Source of the DNA: CAZTDD01 sp964612675
Lineage (GTDB): Bacteria > Hinthialibacterota > Hinthialibacteria > Hinthialibacterales > JAKPRU01
DNA length: 64,000 nucleotides
Reading direction: 5' to 3'
Assembly: GCA_964612675.1 (NCBI GenBank)
Contig: CAZTDD010000015.1
Location: 15,327-79,326, forward strand
The notes under the pieces are model-generated. The model did no database searches, had not been told where the DNA came from, and saw nothing but the letters and a program-made list of their open reading frames with translations. The position numbers were made by a program, and so were the translations under genes. Positions 18,725 through 27,723 of the stretch are shown in pieces (positions within the stretch are counted from its first letter, which is position 1; the number at the start of each line of letters is the position of its first letter).

Positions 18725-20632
18725 ATGACCACAATCGACCGAAGACGATTCGTTAAGACAGCGGGCTTGACTGCTGCCGGTGCGGCACTGAGCGGGATGA
18801 GGATTCAGGGTGCGGAGAAAAGGACACAACGGCCCAATATTCTCTGGCTGACGGCGGAAGATCTGAGTCCGCATCTCGGATGTTACGGAGATTCGTATGC
18901 TTACACGCCGAATTTGGATCGAATGGCCGCCCAAGGTGTCCGATACGATAATGCGTACGCGACCGCGCCGGTCTGTACCCCCGCACGCTCGAGTATCATC
19001 ACCGGAGTTTACGCCAGCTCGCTCGGAACGCAACACCTGCGCGGTGAGATGCCACTCGCGAAGGATATCCACTGTTTCACCGAGTATCTGCGTGAATCGG
19101 GATATTATTGCAGCAATAATGTCAAAGAAGACTATAATTTCAAGACGCCCGACAATGCGTGGGATGAATCCAGCAATAAAGCGCACTGGCGGGGACGGAA
19201 AGCGGACCAACCGTTTTTCAGCGTGTTTAATTTCATGACCACACACCAAAGCCGTACGCGGTACCCGGCGGAGGAACTGGAAGAAGTCAACAAAACGCTT
19301 AAACCCAAAGAGCGTCACGATCCGGCCAAAGCTCCACTGCCGCCTTATTATCCCGATACACCGGCGGTACGAACGAATGTTGCAGTGTTCTACACACAAG
19401 TGACTTTACTGGATAAACAGGTAAAGGAATTACTCGATCAGCTGGAGGAAGACGGACTCGCGCAAGATACAATCGTGTTTTTCTACGGCGACCACGGCGA
19501 CGGCCTGCCACGCGGGAAACGCTGGCTCCATGAAAGCGGGATGAAAGTACCTTTTATTATTCGATTCCCGAAGAAATATCAGCATCTGGCGCCCGGAAAG
19601 CCGGGAAGCGCTGTCAAGGAAATGATCAGCTTCGCCGATCTGGCACCAACCATGCTGAGTGTGACAGGAATCGATATCCCGAATTATATCCAGGGAAGGG
19701 CATTCCTGGGCGAAGCGAAGAAACCGGAACCGGAATATTTGTTCGGCATTCGCGACCGTGTCGATGAAGTCCTCGAATTGAGTCGTTCCGTCCGAGATAA
19801 AAAGTATTTGTATATCCGGAATTTCTATCCCCACCGTGCTCGCATGCAGAGAAGCTTTTATGCGGAAATTACGCCGATTCGAAAAGAATTGCGCCGGCTC
19901 GATCAAGAGGGAGAGTTGTATGGCGATGAAGAATGGCTGATGCAGGACCATGTTCCTCCGGAGGAACTTTACGATCTTGAGGCGGACCCGCATCAAATGA
20001 ACAATCTAATTGATGCGCCTTATTCTTGGAATGTTCCTCAACGGTTCCGAAAAGAATTAATGAATTGGATTATTGAAACGAAAGACACTGCGTTTTTGCC
20101 CGAGCAGGAAATGATCCGTCGTTCGAAAGGGGGATCGCCATACGATATGGCACGGAAGCCGGGCGTGTATCCAATCGAACGGATTCTCGAAGTAGCGGAT
20201 CGAATCGGACGAGGAAAAAAACATATCGCGGCTTTTCAGGAAGCACTGAAAGATCCGGATTGCGCTGTACGCTATTGGGGAGCGAACGGCTTGGCTGCAT
20301 CGGCGACGTTTAATCGAAACGCTGAACCGGCGATAGCGGATTTGCGTGAAGCGCTAAACGATGAATCCGCCCCGGTACGCTACGCGGCCGCCGAGGCAAT
20401 GTGTAAATTGGGTCATGAAGATGAAGCCGTGCCGGTTTTGATCGAGGGGCTGGAAGATGACGATGTGAAGAACAATTTGCATGCGTCCATGATTCTGATG
20501 GTCATCGGAGAGAAGGCGAAAGCGGCGGTTCCGCAGATGAAAGAGACATTGAAACGTTTAGAAGGACTACCGGATCGCGCGTGGTATACGCGGGAGAATC
20601 TTCAGTTTATGATTGAGAAGCTGAGCGAATAG
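18725..20632 (+). CDS. Tat-exported sulfatase with C-terminal HEAT repeats
   Basis: 635 aa from the ATG with GGGAG upstream. The leader carries RRRFVK, a twin-arginine-type motif. The sulfatase domain has NILWLTAEDL (metal site) and CTPARSS, where Cys84 would be converted to formylglycine (C-x-P-x-R). FFYGDHGDG holds further metal ligands. Residues ~500-630 form three or four HEAT-like repeats (VRYWGANGLAA, VRYAAAEAMCKLG). It probably removes sulfate from a glycan or other ester outside the cytoplasm. A formylglycine-generating or anaerobic maturase gene is not in the window. Confidence 0.92.
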   Translation: MTTIDRRRFVKTAGLTAAGAALSGMRIQGAEKRTQRPNILWLTAEDLSPHLGCYGDSYAYTPNLDRMAAQGVRYDNAYATAPVCTPARSSIITGVYASSLGTQHLRGEMPLAKDIHCFTEYLRESGYYCSNNVKEDYNFKTPDNAWDESSNKAHWRGRKADQPFFSVFNFMTTHQSRTRYPAEELEEVNKTLKPKERHDPAKAPLPPYYPDTPAVRTNVAVFYTQVTLLDKQVKELLDQLEEDGLAQDTIVFFYGDHGDGLPRGKRWLHESGMKVPFIIRFPKKYQHLAPGKPGSAVKEMISFADLAPTMLSVTGIDIPNYIQGRAFLGEAKKPEPEYLFGIRDRVDEVLELSRSVRDKKYLYIRNFYPHRARMQRSFYAEITPIRKELRRLDQEGELYGDEEWLMQDHVPPEELYDLEADPHQMNNLIDAPYSWNVPQRFRKELMNWIIETKDTAFLPEQEMIRRSKGGSPYDMARKPGVYPIERILEVADRIGRGKKHIAAFQEALKDPDCAVRYWGANGLAASATFNRNAEPAIADLREALNDESAPVRYAAAEAMCKLGHEDEAVPVLIEGLEDDDVKNNLHASMILMVIGEKAKAAVPQMKETLKRLEGLPDRAWYTRENLQFMIEKLSE

Positions 20633-20643
20633 ATACGAAATAA

Positions 20644-20948
20644 TCAACCCCCTCCTCTACGGCTCTCATGTTTGCCTTCGGCAAGCCATGAGATTCCTCC
20701 CCCGATCTTCCTGAGTTTTACCCAGAAGTCATCGCGATCTGTGACCCTAATAAACTCAACCCCACCCGAACCCTCCCCAATCTTGGGGAGGGAAACTGAA
20801 ACGGACGCCGATTCAAAGCAGCACAGGTTTCTTTCCCTTCCTCCCCCGGTCTCGGGGGAGGAAAAAAACGAGCGTGTCGGCAGCGTTTTCTCCCCCAAAG
20901 GGACCGCGCTAGCGTGGCTGCAGTAAGGGGAGATTCAGAGGGGGTCGA
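20644..20948. repeat. Composite copy of the MITE-like repeat family
   Basis: About 300 bp without a gene, built from repeat modules: the CTACGGCTCTCATGTTTGCC module (inverse of one at 44295-44330), two palindromes of the CCTCCCC type (at ~20775 and ~20842), and the GAGCGTGTCGGCAGCG to GATTCAGAGGGGGT module. No terminal CAAAAAGT repeats are visible, so it looks like a rearranged or nested relict. Confidence 0.6.
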
Positions 20949-20984
20949 CTGGATCGTAGCAGTTTTACGAGAGGTATGCTCACT

Positions 20985-23900
20985 TCAGAAATCACAAAGC
21001 CGGGCAACATATTCCTTGCTGCCGTCATTCGCCCACGGGTCCAACTGATCGGGATCTTTTAACTGCTGGCCGCGTAAACGGTCGACGGCAAGAAACCCAC
21101 AGGAGATATCCGGCAGAGCGGTCATGTCGCTCCAAAGTTTCTCGAACTGGGCCACCGGGAAAACATCCTCCTGCCCATGCCCCCAGCGCCGCTTCACATC
21201 TTTGATCGTCACATACGTCGGCATCCGACGGGCCATGCGGCGAACGGCGGCGGTGATCTGCTCCGGCGAACCGCTGAGATCCTTACGCTCCAATCCGAAT
21301 CGCGCCAGAAACGCATCCACCTCTATCCACGTGGTCATCGAATTGTAGAATCGCAACCTCAGTTCATCCTGCTCACGCGGCTGCGCGAGCCCCTCCAGCA
21401 GACGGACTTGTCCGTTGACCCGCGCCAAGCCTCCTCCCCGATCCACGATTCGACGGGGTACCACTTCGAACGTGAGTTCGTTCTCCGTTCGCAGGTGATG
21501 TCCCAAGGCGCGCGGATTGAGATCCGCTCCCAGCGTGTCGATGTTGTGAAGCATAATCGTATCGACCTTCGGATGCTCGTCCAGCAAACGAGCCAAAACA
21601 CCGTTGCTGAGAAGATTCGGGACTTCATACCAGTGCCCCAGCGGACTCAGCCTCTGCAGAGGGATGTTGTCTACATAGTCGCTTGCCTCGCCTTTCGACC
21701 GTGCCCACTCCATCAGGGCTCCTCGGACGGCCTCGCGTACTTTCTGCTTCTGTTCGTCCAGGATCTCCTGCGGCATCTCTTCCCATAAGAACAGCAAGTC
21801 CCGCACCATCGGGATTAGCCGCTGACCGATCGCCCTCCCGGGCGAAAGGTACAGCGGACCGCTGAATCCATAGGAATCGTTCAGAGCGAGATGTTTCTCA
21901 ATCGCCTGATGTGTTAAGAAACTGGTCGAGACAATGTGAGGCAGAGCGGCTCCATACTCTTTCGCGGCACGCCGTGTTTTCGCCAGATGGATCTCCAGAA
22001 AGGTACGATGCTTCCCGGCCAGCCAGATGAACGGGTTAACCGCCTTCACAACCCCTGCCCCGGTCGTCCAGCGGCTTCCGACTCCGCCCGCCAGCGATAG
22101 AACAGCAACACGGCCATCCTGGAGTGCTTTCTCGCCGAGACGGGCGTCGTCCTTTGAATCGGAGTCGAGCCACGTGACATCCGTATCGCGCACATCTTCA
22201 ATCTCGGTCTCGACGGGCAAGCGATTGTGGGCCAGACCGATACGGCCCGCCCGCAGGTCGGACCGGATTTGTTCGTGTTGAACGGAATCGAAACCGTATT
22301 CCGCCTTGACTCGGGAGACCTCGGCATCCCATGCCTGCCGTTCGCTTTGACCGGCGGGGTCATCGGCGCTCAGTAAACTCGTGACCAAACTGCGCAGCAG
22401 CCGGTGGGTATCGCCGCTGTCGCGAACCTGGGAGGTCACATGGTCCAGCTCCGCCCGACGAGTCGATGAAATGGATGCGCGTTCCTGCCTGACCATTTCA
22501 GGGATCTGTAAGGCGTGGTAGCGAATCGGCATGACCGCGTCTTCCCCGATACGCAGCCGGGCAACGCTGCCCTCATGATTAGTGCGGAAATCATAAACCA
22601 CAGGATCCATCGCAAACGGAATCGCGTCCTCGAGTTCACGTTTAGTTTCCGTCATGATGTCGAGGATCTCGTTACGAAACTTGGCCTGCTGCTCGGGCCG
22701 CACAAACATCGCCATACCCCCGCCGGACATCCCCCCGAGCATAAGAAAGCCCCAGAAGTCCGGACCGAACCGCTTCGAAGCTCGTTCGATGATTGTTTCG
22801 GTGAAGTGATTGGTAACCCAAGGAATAATCGTGCGGAGCGGTCCCGTGAAGTTTCTGGTCGTGCTCGCCGCAAGCGCTTTTACGTCGCCGTTAGCAAGCG
22901 CCTTAAGAATGTCCTCGAAAATCCCGTGCAGAGCCTGACGAGCCTCCCATTCGATCTTTCCCCGCAGTAGGTACTTCTCGGTGACCATTTCGAGAATCGG
23001 TCCGACGTTCTGAGCCATGCCACCGTGAATCAGGACCAGTGAGTTCGCCAGGCGTTCCGGCATTTCCGGATGAATATCCTCCTCGCCGAGAAGTCGATGC
23101 CGTGGCAGCAGACAACCTTTACTGATTCCATATTCCGGATCACCCGGTTCGGCGGCTGCTCCGGTAATCACTTTGAGCCCGGGCCAAATCCCGCCGGAGT
23201 CCTGCCACCCGCCGCCCGAGCCGCCCAGCCACTCGCCGAGGATTGCCCGCGATGCGGCAAGACGCCTTTCCTGTTCCCCTAGTCCACCTTCAAGCGATGC
23301 CGTCTGACTTGTCGCCCGCATCAACGCAGCGATAATCGACGCCAGCAGGTTTGTGGACACAGCCAGACGCGAGCCTTTCGGGATGTCATTGACCTGCGTC
23401 ACCAGCTCCAAACCCAGGCCCGGCCCGACAACACTTCCCAGAATATCTTCGATGGTCTGATTCGTACCTTCAAATGAAGGCGGTATCAACCCGGACGCGA
23501 TCACACCGGCCTTCAACAAACTCAGGTAATCGTTGCCGAAGTTGAAGAGATCGCTCAGATCGCTAACGTCTTTCGTTGCCTCCAAATCGATGCTGGTGAG
23601 TCGAAGCAGTGGCTCCGGGATAACACGAATGTACGTCTCGATTGGCGGCTGTATCTCGCGGTCTCTACCATACACTCCCAAATCAACCGAAATGTTCAGC
23701 ACCCTCGCCCCCTCGGGGTAGTCCATCCCCAGGAAGAAGATGTCCGACCACCCACTGTGGCTCAGATCCAATCGAACGGGGGTGGTTTCGCGAAGGATCG
23801 GGTACAGGGTCCCGTTCCCGGGACGTTCCAGGAGCTCGCGCCGAATCTGAAGCGGATGATCGACCGAATGACTCACCCGGAACATCCACTGATTCCCTCG

Positions 23901-24317
23901 TGAGGCTCGGACACTTCGACGTACCTGATCCGCGAGAGCCTGGAAGGCGAGCTGGTGATAGGTCTCGGCAAGTGCGCTGCATATTGTGCCGTTGGGCCTC
24001 GTATCCTGTATCGAGGAAAGAAATATGGAAAGCGCCTCTTCGAAACGGCGGGACAACAAATCGGTATACCCTGCGTAGGGGATTTCTCCTGAATGCGTCA
24101 CGCCGGAGGACTCTGTCAGATAAAATCGATGAGCAGCGAAGAGAAACAGGCTGGCACGGACCCGGTCATACAGATTCTCGGCCTGAGAGCGAAACGTCTC
24201 CAGTTCATGGCAGGCCTCTAGCAGATCCTCTGCGGACATCCCTTCACACAATTCGCTGAACGGTCGGTCCCGGATGTTCGGATCGGAGCTGGTAATCGTC
24301 TCGACAAACCGATTCAT
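20985..24317 (-). CDS. Fusion of an L-fucokinase-like GHMP kinase and a UDPGP-family nucleotidyltransferase
   Basis: 1110 aa from an ATG that overlaps the upstream stop (ATGA) with a GGAGGG site. Residues ~150-610 resemble the L-fucokinase branch of GHMP kinases: PKGSRLAVST (~314) at the phosphate-binding motif, GGGWQD (~369) and GGMSGGGMAMFV (~525). The usual GLGTSS is RLAVST here, so kinase activity is uncertain. Residues ~730-1110 resemble UDP-sugar pyrophosphorylases: LAGGVGSRW (~741), HNIDTLGAD (~929). The order, kinase then pyrophosphorylase, is the reverse of FKP. It probably makes a nucleotide sugar from a free sugar. It is coupled to the GalU-like gene. Confidence 0.8.
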   Translation of the reverse strand: MNRFVETITSSDPNIRDRPFSELCEGMSAEDLLEACHELETFRSQAENLYDRVRASLFLFAAHRFYLTESSGVTHSGEIPYAGYTDLLSRRFEEALSIFLSSIQDTRPNGTICSALAETYHQLAFQALADQVRRSVRASRGNQWMFRVSHSVDHPLQIRRELLERPGNGTLYPILRETTPVRLDLSHSGWSDIFFLGMDYPEGARVLNISVDLGVYGRDREIQPPIETYIRVIPEPLLRLTSIDLEATKDVSDLSDLFNFGNDYLSLLKAGVIASGLIPPSFEGTNQTIEDILGSVVGPGLGLELVTQVNDIPKGSRLAVSTNLLASIIAALMRATSQTASLEGGLGEQERRLAASRAILGEWLGGSGGGWQDSGGIWPGLKVITGAAAEPGDPEYGISKGCLLPRHRLLGEEDIHPEMPERLANSLVLIHGGMAQNVGPILEMVTEKYLLRGKIEWEARQALHGIFEDILKALANGDVKALAASTTRNFTGPLRTIIPWVTNHFTETIIERASKRFGPDFWGFLMLGGMSGGGMAMFVRPEQQAKFRNEILDIMTETKRELEDAIPFAMDPVVYDFRTNHEGSVARLRIGEDAVMPIRYHALQIPEMVRQERASISSTRRAELDHVTSQVRDSGDTHRLLRSLVTSLLSADDPAGQSERQAWDAEVSRVKAEYGFDSVQHEQIRSDLRAGRIGLAHNRLPVETEIEDVRDTDVTWLDSDSKDDARLGEKALQDGRVAVLSLAGGVGSRWTTGAGVVKAVNPFIWLAGKHRTFLEIHLAKTRRAAKEYGAALPHIVSTSFLTHQAIEKHLALNDSYGFSGPLYLSPGRAIGQRLIPMVRDLLFLWEEMPQEILDEQKQKVREAVRGALMEWARSKGEASDYVDNIPLQRLSPLGHWYEVPNLLSNGVLARLLDEHPKVDTIMLHNIDTLGADLNPRALGHHLRTENELTFEVVPRRIVDRGGGLARVNGQVRLLEGLAQPREQDELRLRFYNSMTTWIEVDAFLARFGLERKDLSGSPEQITAAVRRMARRMPTYVTIKDVKRRWGHGQEDVFPVAQFEKLWSDMTALPDISCGFLAVDRLRGQQLKDPDQLDPWANDGSKEYVARLCDF

Positions 24318-25291
24318 GAGCCCTCCCCCGGTTTGCCGGTGCACGTGGCAGCATCTTCGACCAACATCTCGGTCACCGCCGCAAGGACCTCATGTCGTTC
24401 GTCGCCCGCAAGTCCGAGGGCGACCTGTGCCCGCAAAAGACCGAGCCGCGCACCGATATCAACACGCCGCCCCTGTACCTCCAGCGCCAGATACTTCTCG
24501 CGTTGCGCCAACTCGGACATGCAGGGGGTCAGCTGATAGCCACCGTTCCGTTTATCGCCTCCGGAGAGTGATTCCTCCAATAGTTCGAAAATCCGTGGCG
24601 TAAGGACATTCATGCCAAAGATACAGAGGTAATGACCGGCTCGGAGCCCCGGCGTAAGCAATTCCAACTCCGCCTGGCTGATGGACGGTTTCTCGATAAT
24701 CTTCTCAACCTGATAGAGACCGGGCTGGTCATGTACGCGCTTGCCGGTAAGTGTCCCATACCGGCCGACAAGGTGTTCCCGTGTGGGGCTGACCGCAGAG
24801 ACCGAGCAGGCTTCTTTGCGAGCGAGGTCAACCAGCTGAGCGGCGCAGGATTTGCCGGGAAGAGTGGAAATATATACATGGTCGCTCAGCATCAGCAACA
24901 TCGCCTGATCTCCAACGAAATCCTTTGCGCAGTGGACCGCGTGACCGAAACCGAACGGCTCGGTCTGGACGGCAAAATGAAGCCGTTGAAGCAGCTCATC
25001 GATACGTGCAGCCTGCAGAGCGGCCCAGTCGATGCCGTGATAGCCCTCCATCAGATTCTCGCGCAGCGCCCGAAACTGGTTCAGGTACTGAGCCTCGTCG
25101 CCAGGCGCGCAGATAACACAGATCTCTTCAATGCCGCTGCTGAGCGCCTCTTCCGCGATGATCTGAATCGCCGGTTTCGGCAGTCCGTCCCGGTCGATCA
25201 ACGGCAGCATCGCTTTCTGAACCGTATCCGCCGCCGGAAACAGCCGCACACCCCGGCCCGCGGCGGTAATGACCGCTTTTCGCACTTCCAT
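24314..25291 (-). CDS. galU: UTP-glucose-1-phosphate uridylyltransferase-like protein
   Basis: 325 aa from the ATG with GGAGG seven bases before; an ATG five codons upstream overlaps that site. VRKAVITAAGRGVRLFPA is the nucleotide-binding loop, followed by KAMLPLIDRDGLPKPAIQ, LLMLSDH, VEKIIEKP and LCIFGMNVL, matching GalU and other sugar-phosphate nucleotidyltransferases. It would make UDP-glucose or a related UDP-sugar. The ATGA overlap with the downstream fusion gene indicates translational coupling. Substrate identity is inferred only from family resemblance. Confidence 0.85.
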   Translation of the reverse strand: MEVRKAVITAAGRGVRLFPAADTVQKAMLPLIDRDGLPKPAIQIIAEEALSSGIEEICVICAPGDEAQYLNQFRALRENLMEGYHGIDWAALQAARIDELLQRLHFAVQTEPFGFGHAVHCAKDFVGDQAMLLMLSDHVYISTLPGKSCAAQLVDLARKEACSVSAVSPTREHLVGRYGTLTGKRVHDQPGLYQVEKIIEKPSISQAELELLTPGLRAGHYLCIFGMNVLTPRIFELLEESLSGGDKRNGGYQLTPCMSELAQREKYLALEVQGRRVDIGARLGLLRAQVALGLAGDERHEVLAAVTEMLVEDAATCTGKPGEGS

Positions 25292-25412
25292 CGCCGATAC
25301 CTCCATGAATCCACAGGCTTCTCGTATAGTATGGGCTCGATGGTTCCACTACCAGAGCACCACAGCGCGCGAACCGATGACGATTCACCCCGCTGCTCCA
25401 GGAGTTGACCCA

Positions 25413-25441
25413 CTGGTCCAGGAGTTGAACTCCTGGACCAG
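25413..25441. repeat. 29-bp perfect palindrome between divergent genes
   Basis: CTGGTCCAGGAGTT and AACTCCTGGACCAG are perfect arms around one G. A half-copy (GCTCCAGGAGTTGAC) lies just before at 25395-25409. It sits in the promoter region between galU and the symporter gene, so it may be an operator, a cruciform or a REP-type repeat. Confidence 0.55.
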
Positions 25442-25518
25442 CGGAACTGCCGCAAAGACTATTGACAGCGACGACGGAATGACCGATGCTCCCGTAATCG
25501 TATTTAGGAGCGTGTCCT

Positions 25519-27333
25519 ATGGCGTTAACCGGTATCGACTACGCAATCGTTATCATCTACCTGATCGGAACTGTCTTGTTCGGTATCTATCTGGGTCGCC
25601 GGATTAAGACGGGGAAAGACTACTTTCTCGGCGGGCGCAAATTGCCGTGGTGGGCGATCGGCATGTCGCTGGTCGTTAGCGATATCGGCGCGATCGATAT
25701 CGTCGGGATTGCCGGTTCCGCTTTCTTGTACGGAATTGTGATGGGCAACTTCGATTGGATCGGATGTGTGCCCGTTATGATCATTGCCGGGTTCATCTTT
25801 ATCCCCATGTTCTGGCGGGCGAATGTAACGACGGTCCCGGAATGGCTGGGCAAACGGTATAACGTCGCCGTTCGCACGATATCTGCTTTGATTTGGGGGT
25901 GTTTTCTTGCCTGCAATCTAGGGATCATGCTGTACGCGACCGCCGTAATGCTGAATGTCCTGATGGACCTGAATCCGAAGGCGGTCATAGCGACTACCGA
26001 TACCACTGTAGCCGAGAACGCTATCGAGATCGTCGGACCCAAAAAGTACGACTATTTTCATGCGCAAACCGTTGAAGAAGCGATAGCGCTCATTGAGGAA
26101 CACAAACCGAATTTCGTGTTGGTAGAAGAGGAATTCCCGTTACGGGAAGACCTGACCGGACAAATCGCGGGCCTGGGGATCGAAACAGAAATACCGACAG
26201 TGGATTTCGAATCCGAAGAGGCGCCCGTTTCTCTTTTGGAACGTATAGAAGCACAGGCCAGGCCGCCCAGCTGGCCGCTGATCTATTCAATTGTCTTGAT
26301 GGGCGGGTTGATCGGTCTTTATACCCTTTGCGGCGGGCTGAGAGCAGTCGTGTATACCGATGTCATCCAATGCATCGTGATGGTTCTGGGGTGTTTGTTC
26401 ATTCTCTTCTACGGGATTCATCAGCTCGGTGGCCTCGGTGCTTTTGTCAGTACAATCCAACAGATGGGTGAGCGTACCGCGGATCATTTCAAATTGATCT
26501 TGCCCGCCGATACGGAGACACCGTATCCGTGGTCGGGCATTTTCCTCGGACTGGGCCTTGTGCTTGCCAATGCGTACTGGATCGGGAATCAAAGCATCGT
26601 CCAACGCTCCCTGGGTGCGCGTTCTGAGGCGGAGGCAAAGGCCTCGTATATGTGGGGCGCCTTGATCAAGGTCCTAATTCCCTTTGCCGTTGTCGTCCCG
26701 GGGATCATCGCGTTAGCGCACAATCCCCAGGTCACCGATGCCGATAAGGCGATGGCGACACTTGTCCGAGATTTGATGCCCACTGGAGTCCTGGGCATCT
26801 TTTTCGCGGCGTTTTTGGCAGCCCTGATGTCGAGTGTCGATTCCTGTCTCAACTCAGCGGCCACTCTCTGGACCAACGACATCTATCGGCGGTTCCTGCG
26901 ACCCGATGCAGACGATACGCACTATCTTGTCGTCGGACGGATCCTGACATTTTTCTTTATCATATGGGGCATTTTATTCGCGGAGTATTCAGCCAATTTT
27001 GAGAGTATCTATACGCTCATTCAAACACTGATGACCCTGTTCCAAGGCCCGAGCCTGGCAATCATAGTCCTGGGCGTTCTTTGGTCGAGGACCACCGGCA
27101 TCGGCGCGCTTGTGGGGCTTGTCGGAGGATTGTGTTGCTCGAGCGGGATGTTGTTTGTCAACAGTTACGCCACACGGCCGCTTTTTCAAATACAAGATCC
27201 GTTTCTCTATATCGCGTGGTGGTCCTTTGTCTTCTCGATCCTGCTGACGGTTGTAGTCAGCCTGGTTACACCGAAAGAACCCCCTGAGAAACTGCGCGGT
27301 ACGGTCTATCGTTATCAAGGAGGGAATGCCTGA
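25519..27333 (+). CDS. Sodium:solute symporter (SSS family) with an inserted extracytoplasmic domain
   Basis: 604 aa. The N-terminal helix and YFLGGRKLPWWAIGMSLV, VPEWLGKRY, LYTLCGGLRAVVYTDVIQ and NQSIVQRSLGARS are typical of SSS transporters for sugars, sialic acids or organic acids. Between the fourth and fifth helices, residues ~153-250 form a soluble alpha/beta segment (VEEAIALIEEHKPNFVLVEE, LGIETEIPTVDF) absent from standard members; by the positive-inside rule it lies outside the cytoplasm. A strong AGGAG site precedes the start. It overlaps the next small gene by one base. Confidence 0.9.
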   Translation: MALTGIDYAIVIIYLIGTVLFGIYLGRRIKTGKDYFLGGRKLPWWAIGMSLVVSDIGAIDIVGIAGSAFLYGIVMGNFDWIGCVPVMIIAGFIFIPMFWRANVTTVPEWLGKRYNVAVRTISALIWGCFLACNLGIMLYATAVMLNVLMDLNPKAVIATTDTTVAENAIEIVGPKKYDYFHAQTVEEAIALIEEHKPNFVLVEEEFPLREDLTGQIAGLGIETEIPTVDFESEEAPVSLLERIEAQARPPSWPLIYSIVLMGGLIGLYTLCGGLRAVVYTDVIQCIVMVLGCLFILFYGIHQLGGLGAFVSTIQQMGERTADHFKLILPADTETPYPWSGIFLGLGLVLANAYWIGNQSIVQRSLGARSEAEAKASYMWGALIKVLIPFAVVVPGIIALAHNPQVTDADKAMATLVRDLMPTGVLGIFFAAFLAALMSSVDSCLNSAATLWTNDIYRRFLRPDADDTHYLVVGRILTFFFIIWGILFAEYSANFESIYTLIQTLMTLFQGPSLAIIVLGVLWSRTTGIGALVGLVGGLCCSSGMLFVNSYATRPLFQIQDPFLYIAWWSFVFSILLTVVVSLVTPKEPPEKLRGTVYRYQGGNA

Positions 27334-27620
27334 TGGCTGCACCAGTTACAGAGACACCTGTTCTTACTCCGATCGCGGATTTCTTCGCGTCGATTCTCCG
27401 TGTGCCGGGTCAGATCCTTCGCGATCTGGCGGTTTCCATCGATGTGACCGTCGCCAAGGGAATCTTTATCGCGTATTTTGTCCTGTTGATCCTCTGGGTT
27501 TTATCGCTGCGGAAAGAGGAGGTCATTGTCACCAACGAACGCAAGGGAACAAGCGTCAGCCTGCGACCGTACGCCGTCCTTGCCCTTCTGTCGCAGGTGG
27601 TCATCTACTTGGTGTTCTGA
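27333..27620 (+). CDS. Small membrane protein coupled to the symporter
   Basis: 95 aa with two hydrophobic helices (IFIAYFVLLILWVLSL and VLALLSQVVIYLVF) joined by a charged loop (RKEEVIVTNERKGT). The start overlaps the symporter stop (TGATG), so the two are translationally coupled and probably form a complex or co-operate. I do not recognise a family. Confidence 0.75.
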   Translation: MAAPVTETPVLTPIADFFASILRVPGQILRDLAVSIDVTVAKGIFIAYFVLLILWVLSLRKEEVIVTNERKGTSVSLRPYAVLALLSQVVIYLVF

Positions 27621-27723
27621 GCGGTGATGGGCATGCCTGTACTTGTCTGATCGAGAAGGTCGTATAGTCTCTTCGAGGCGCTTTCTGGTTTGAGAAACAG
27701 AATTGAAACACGGGAGCTCCATG

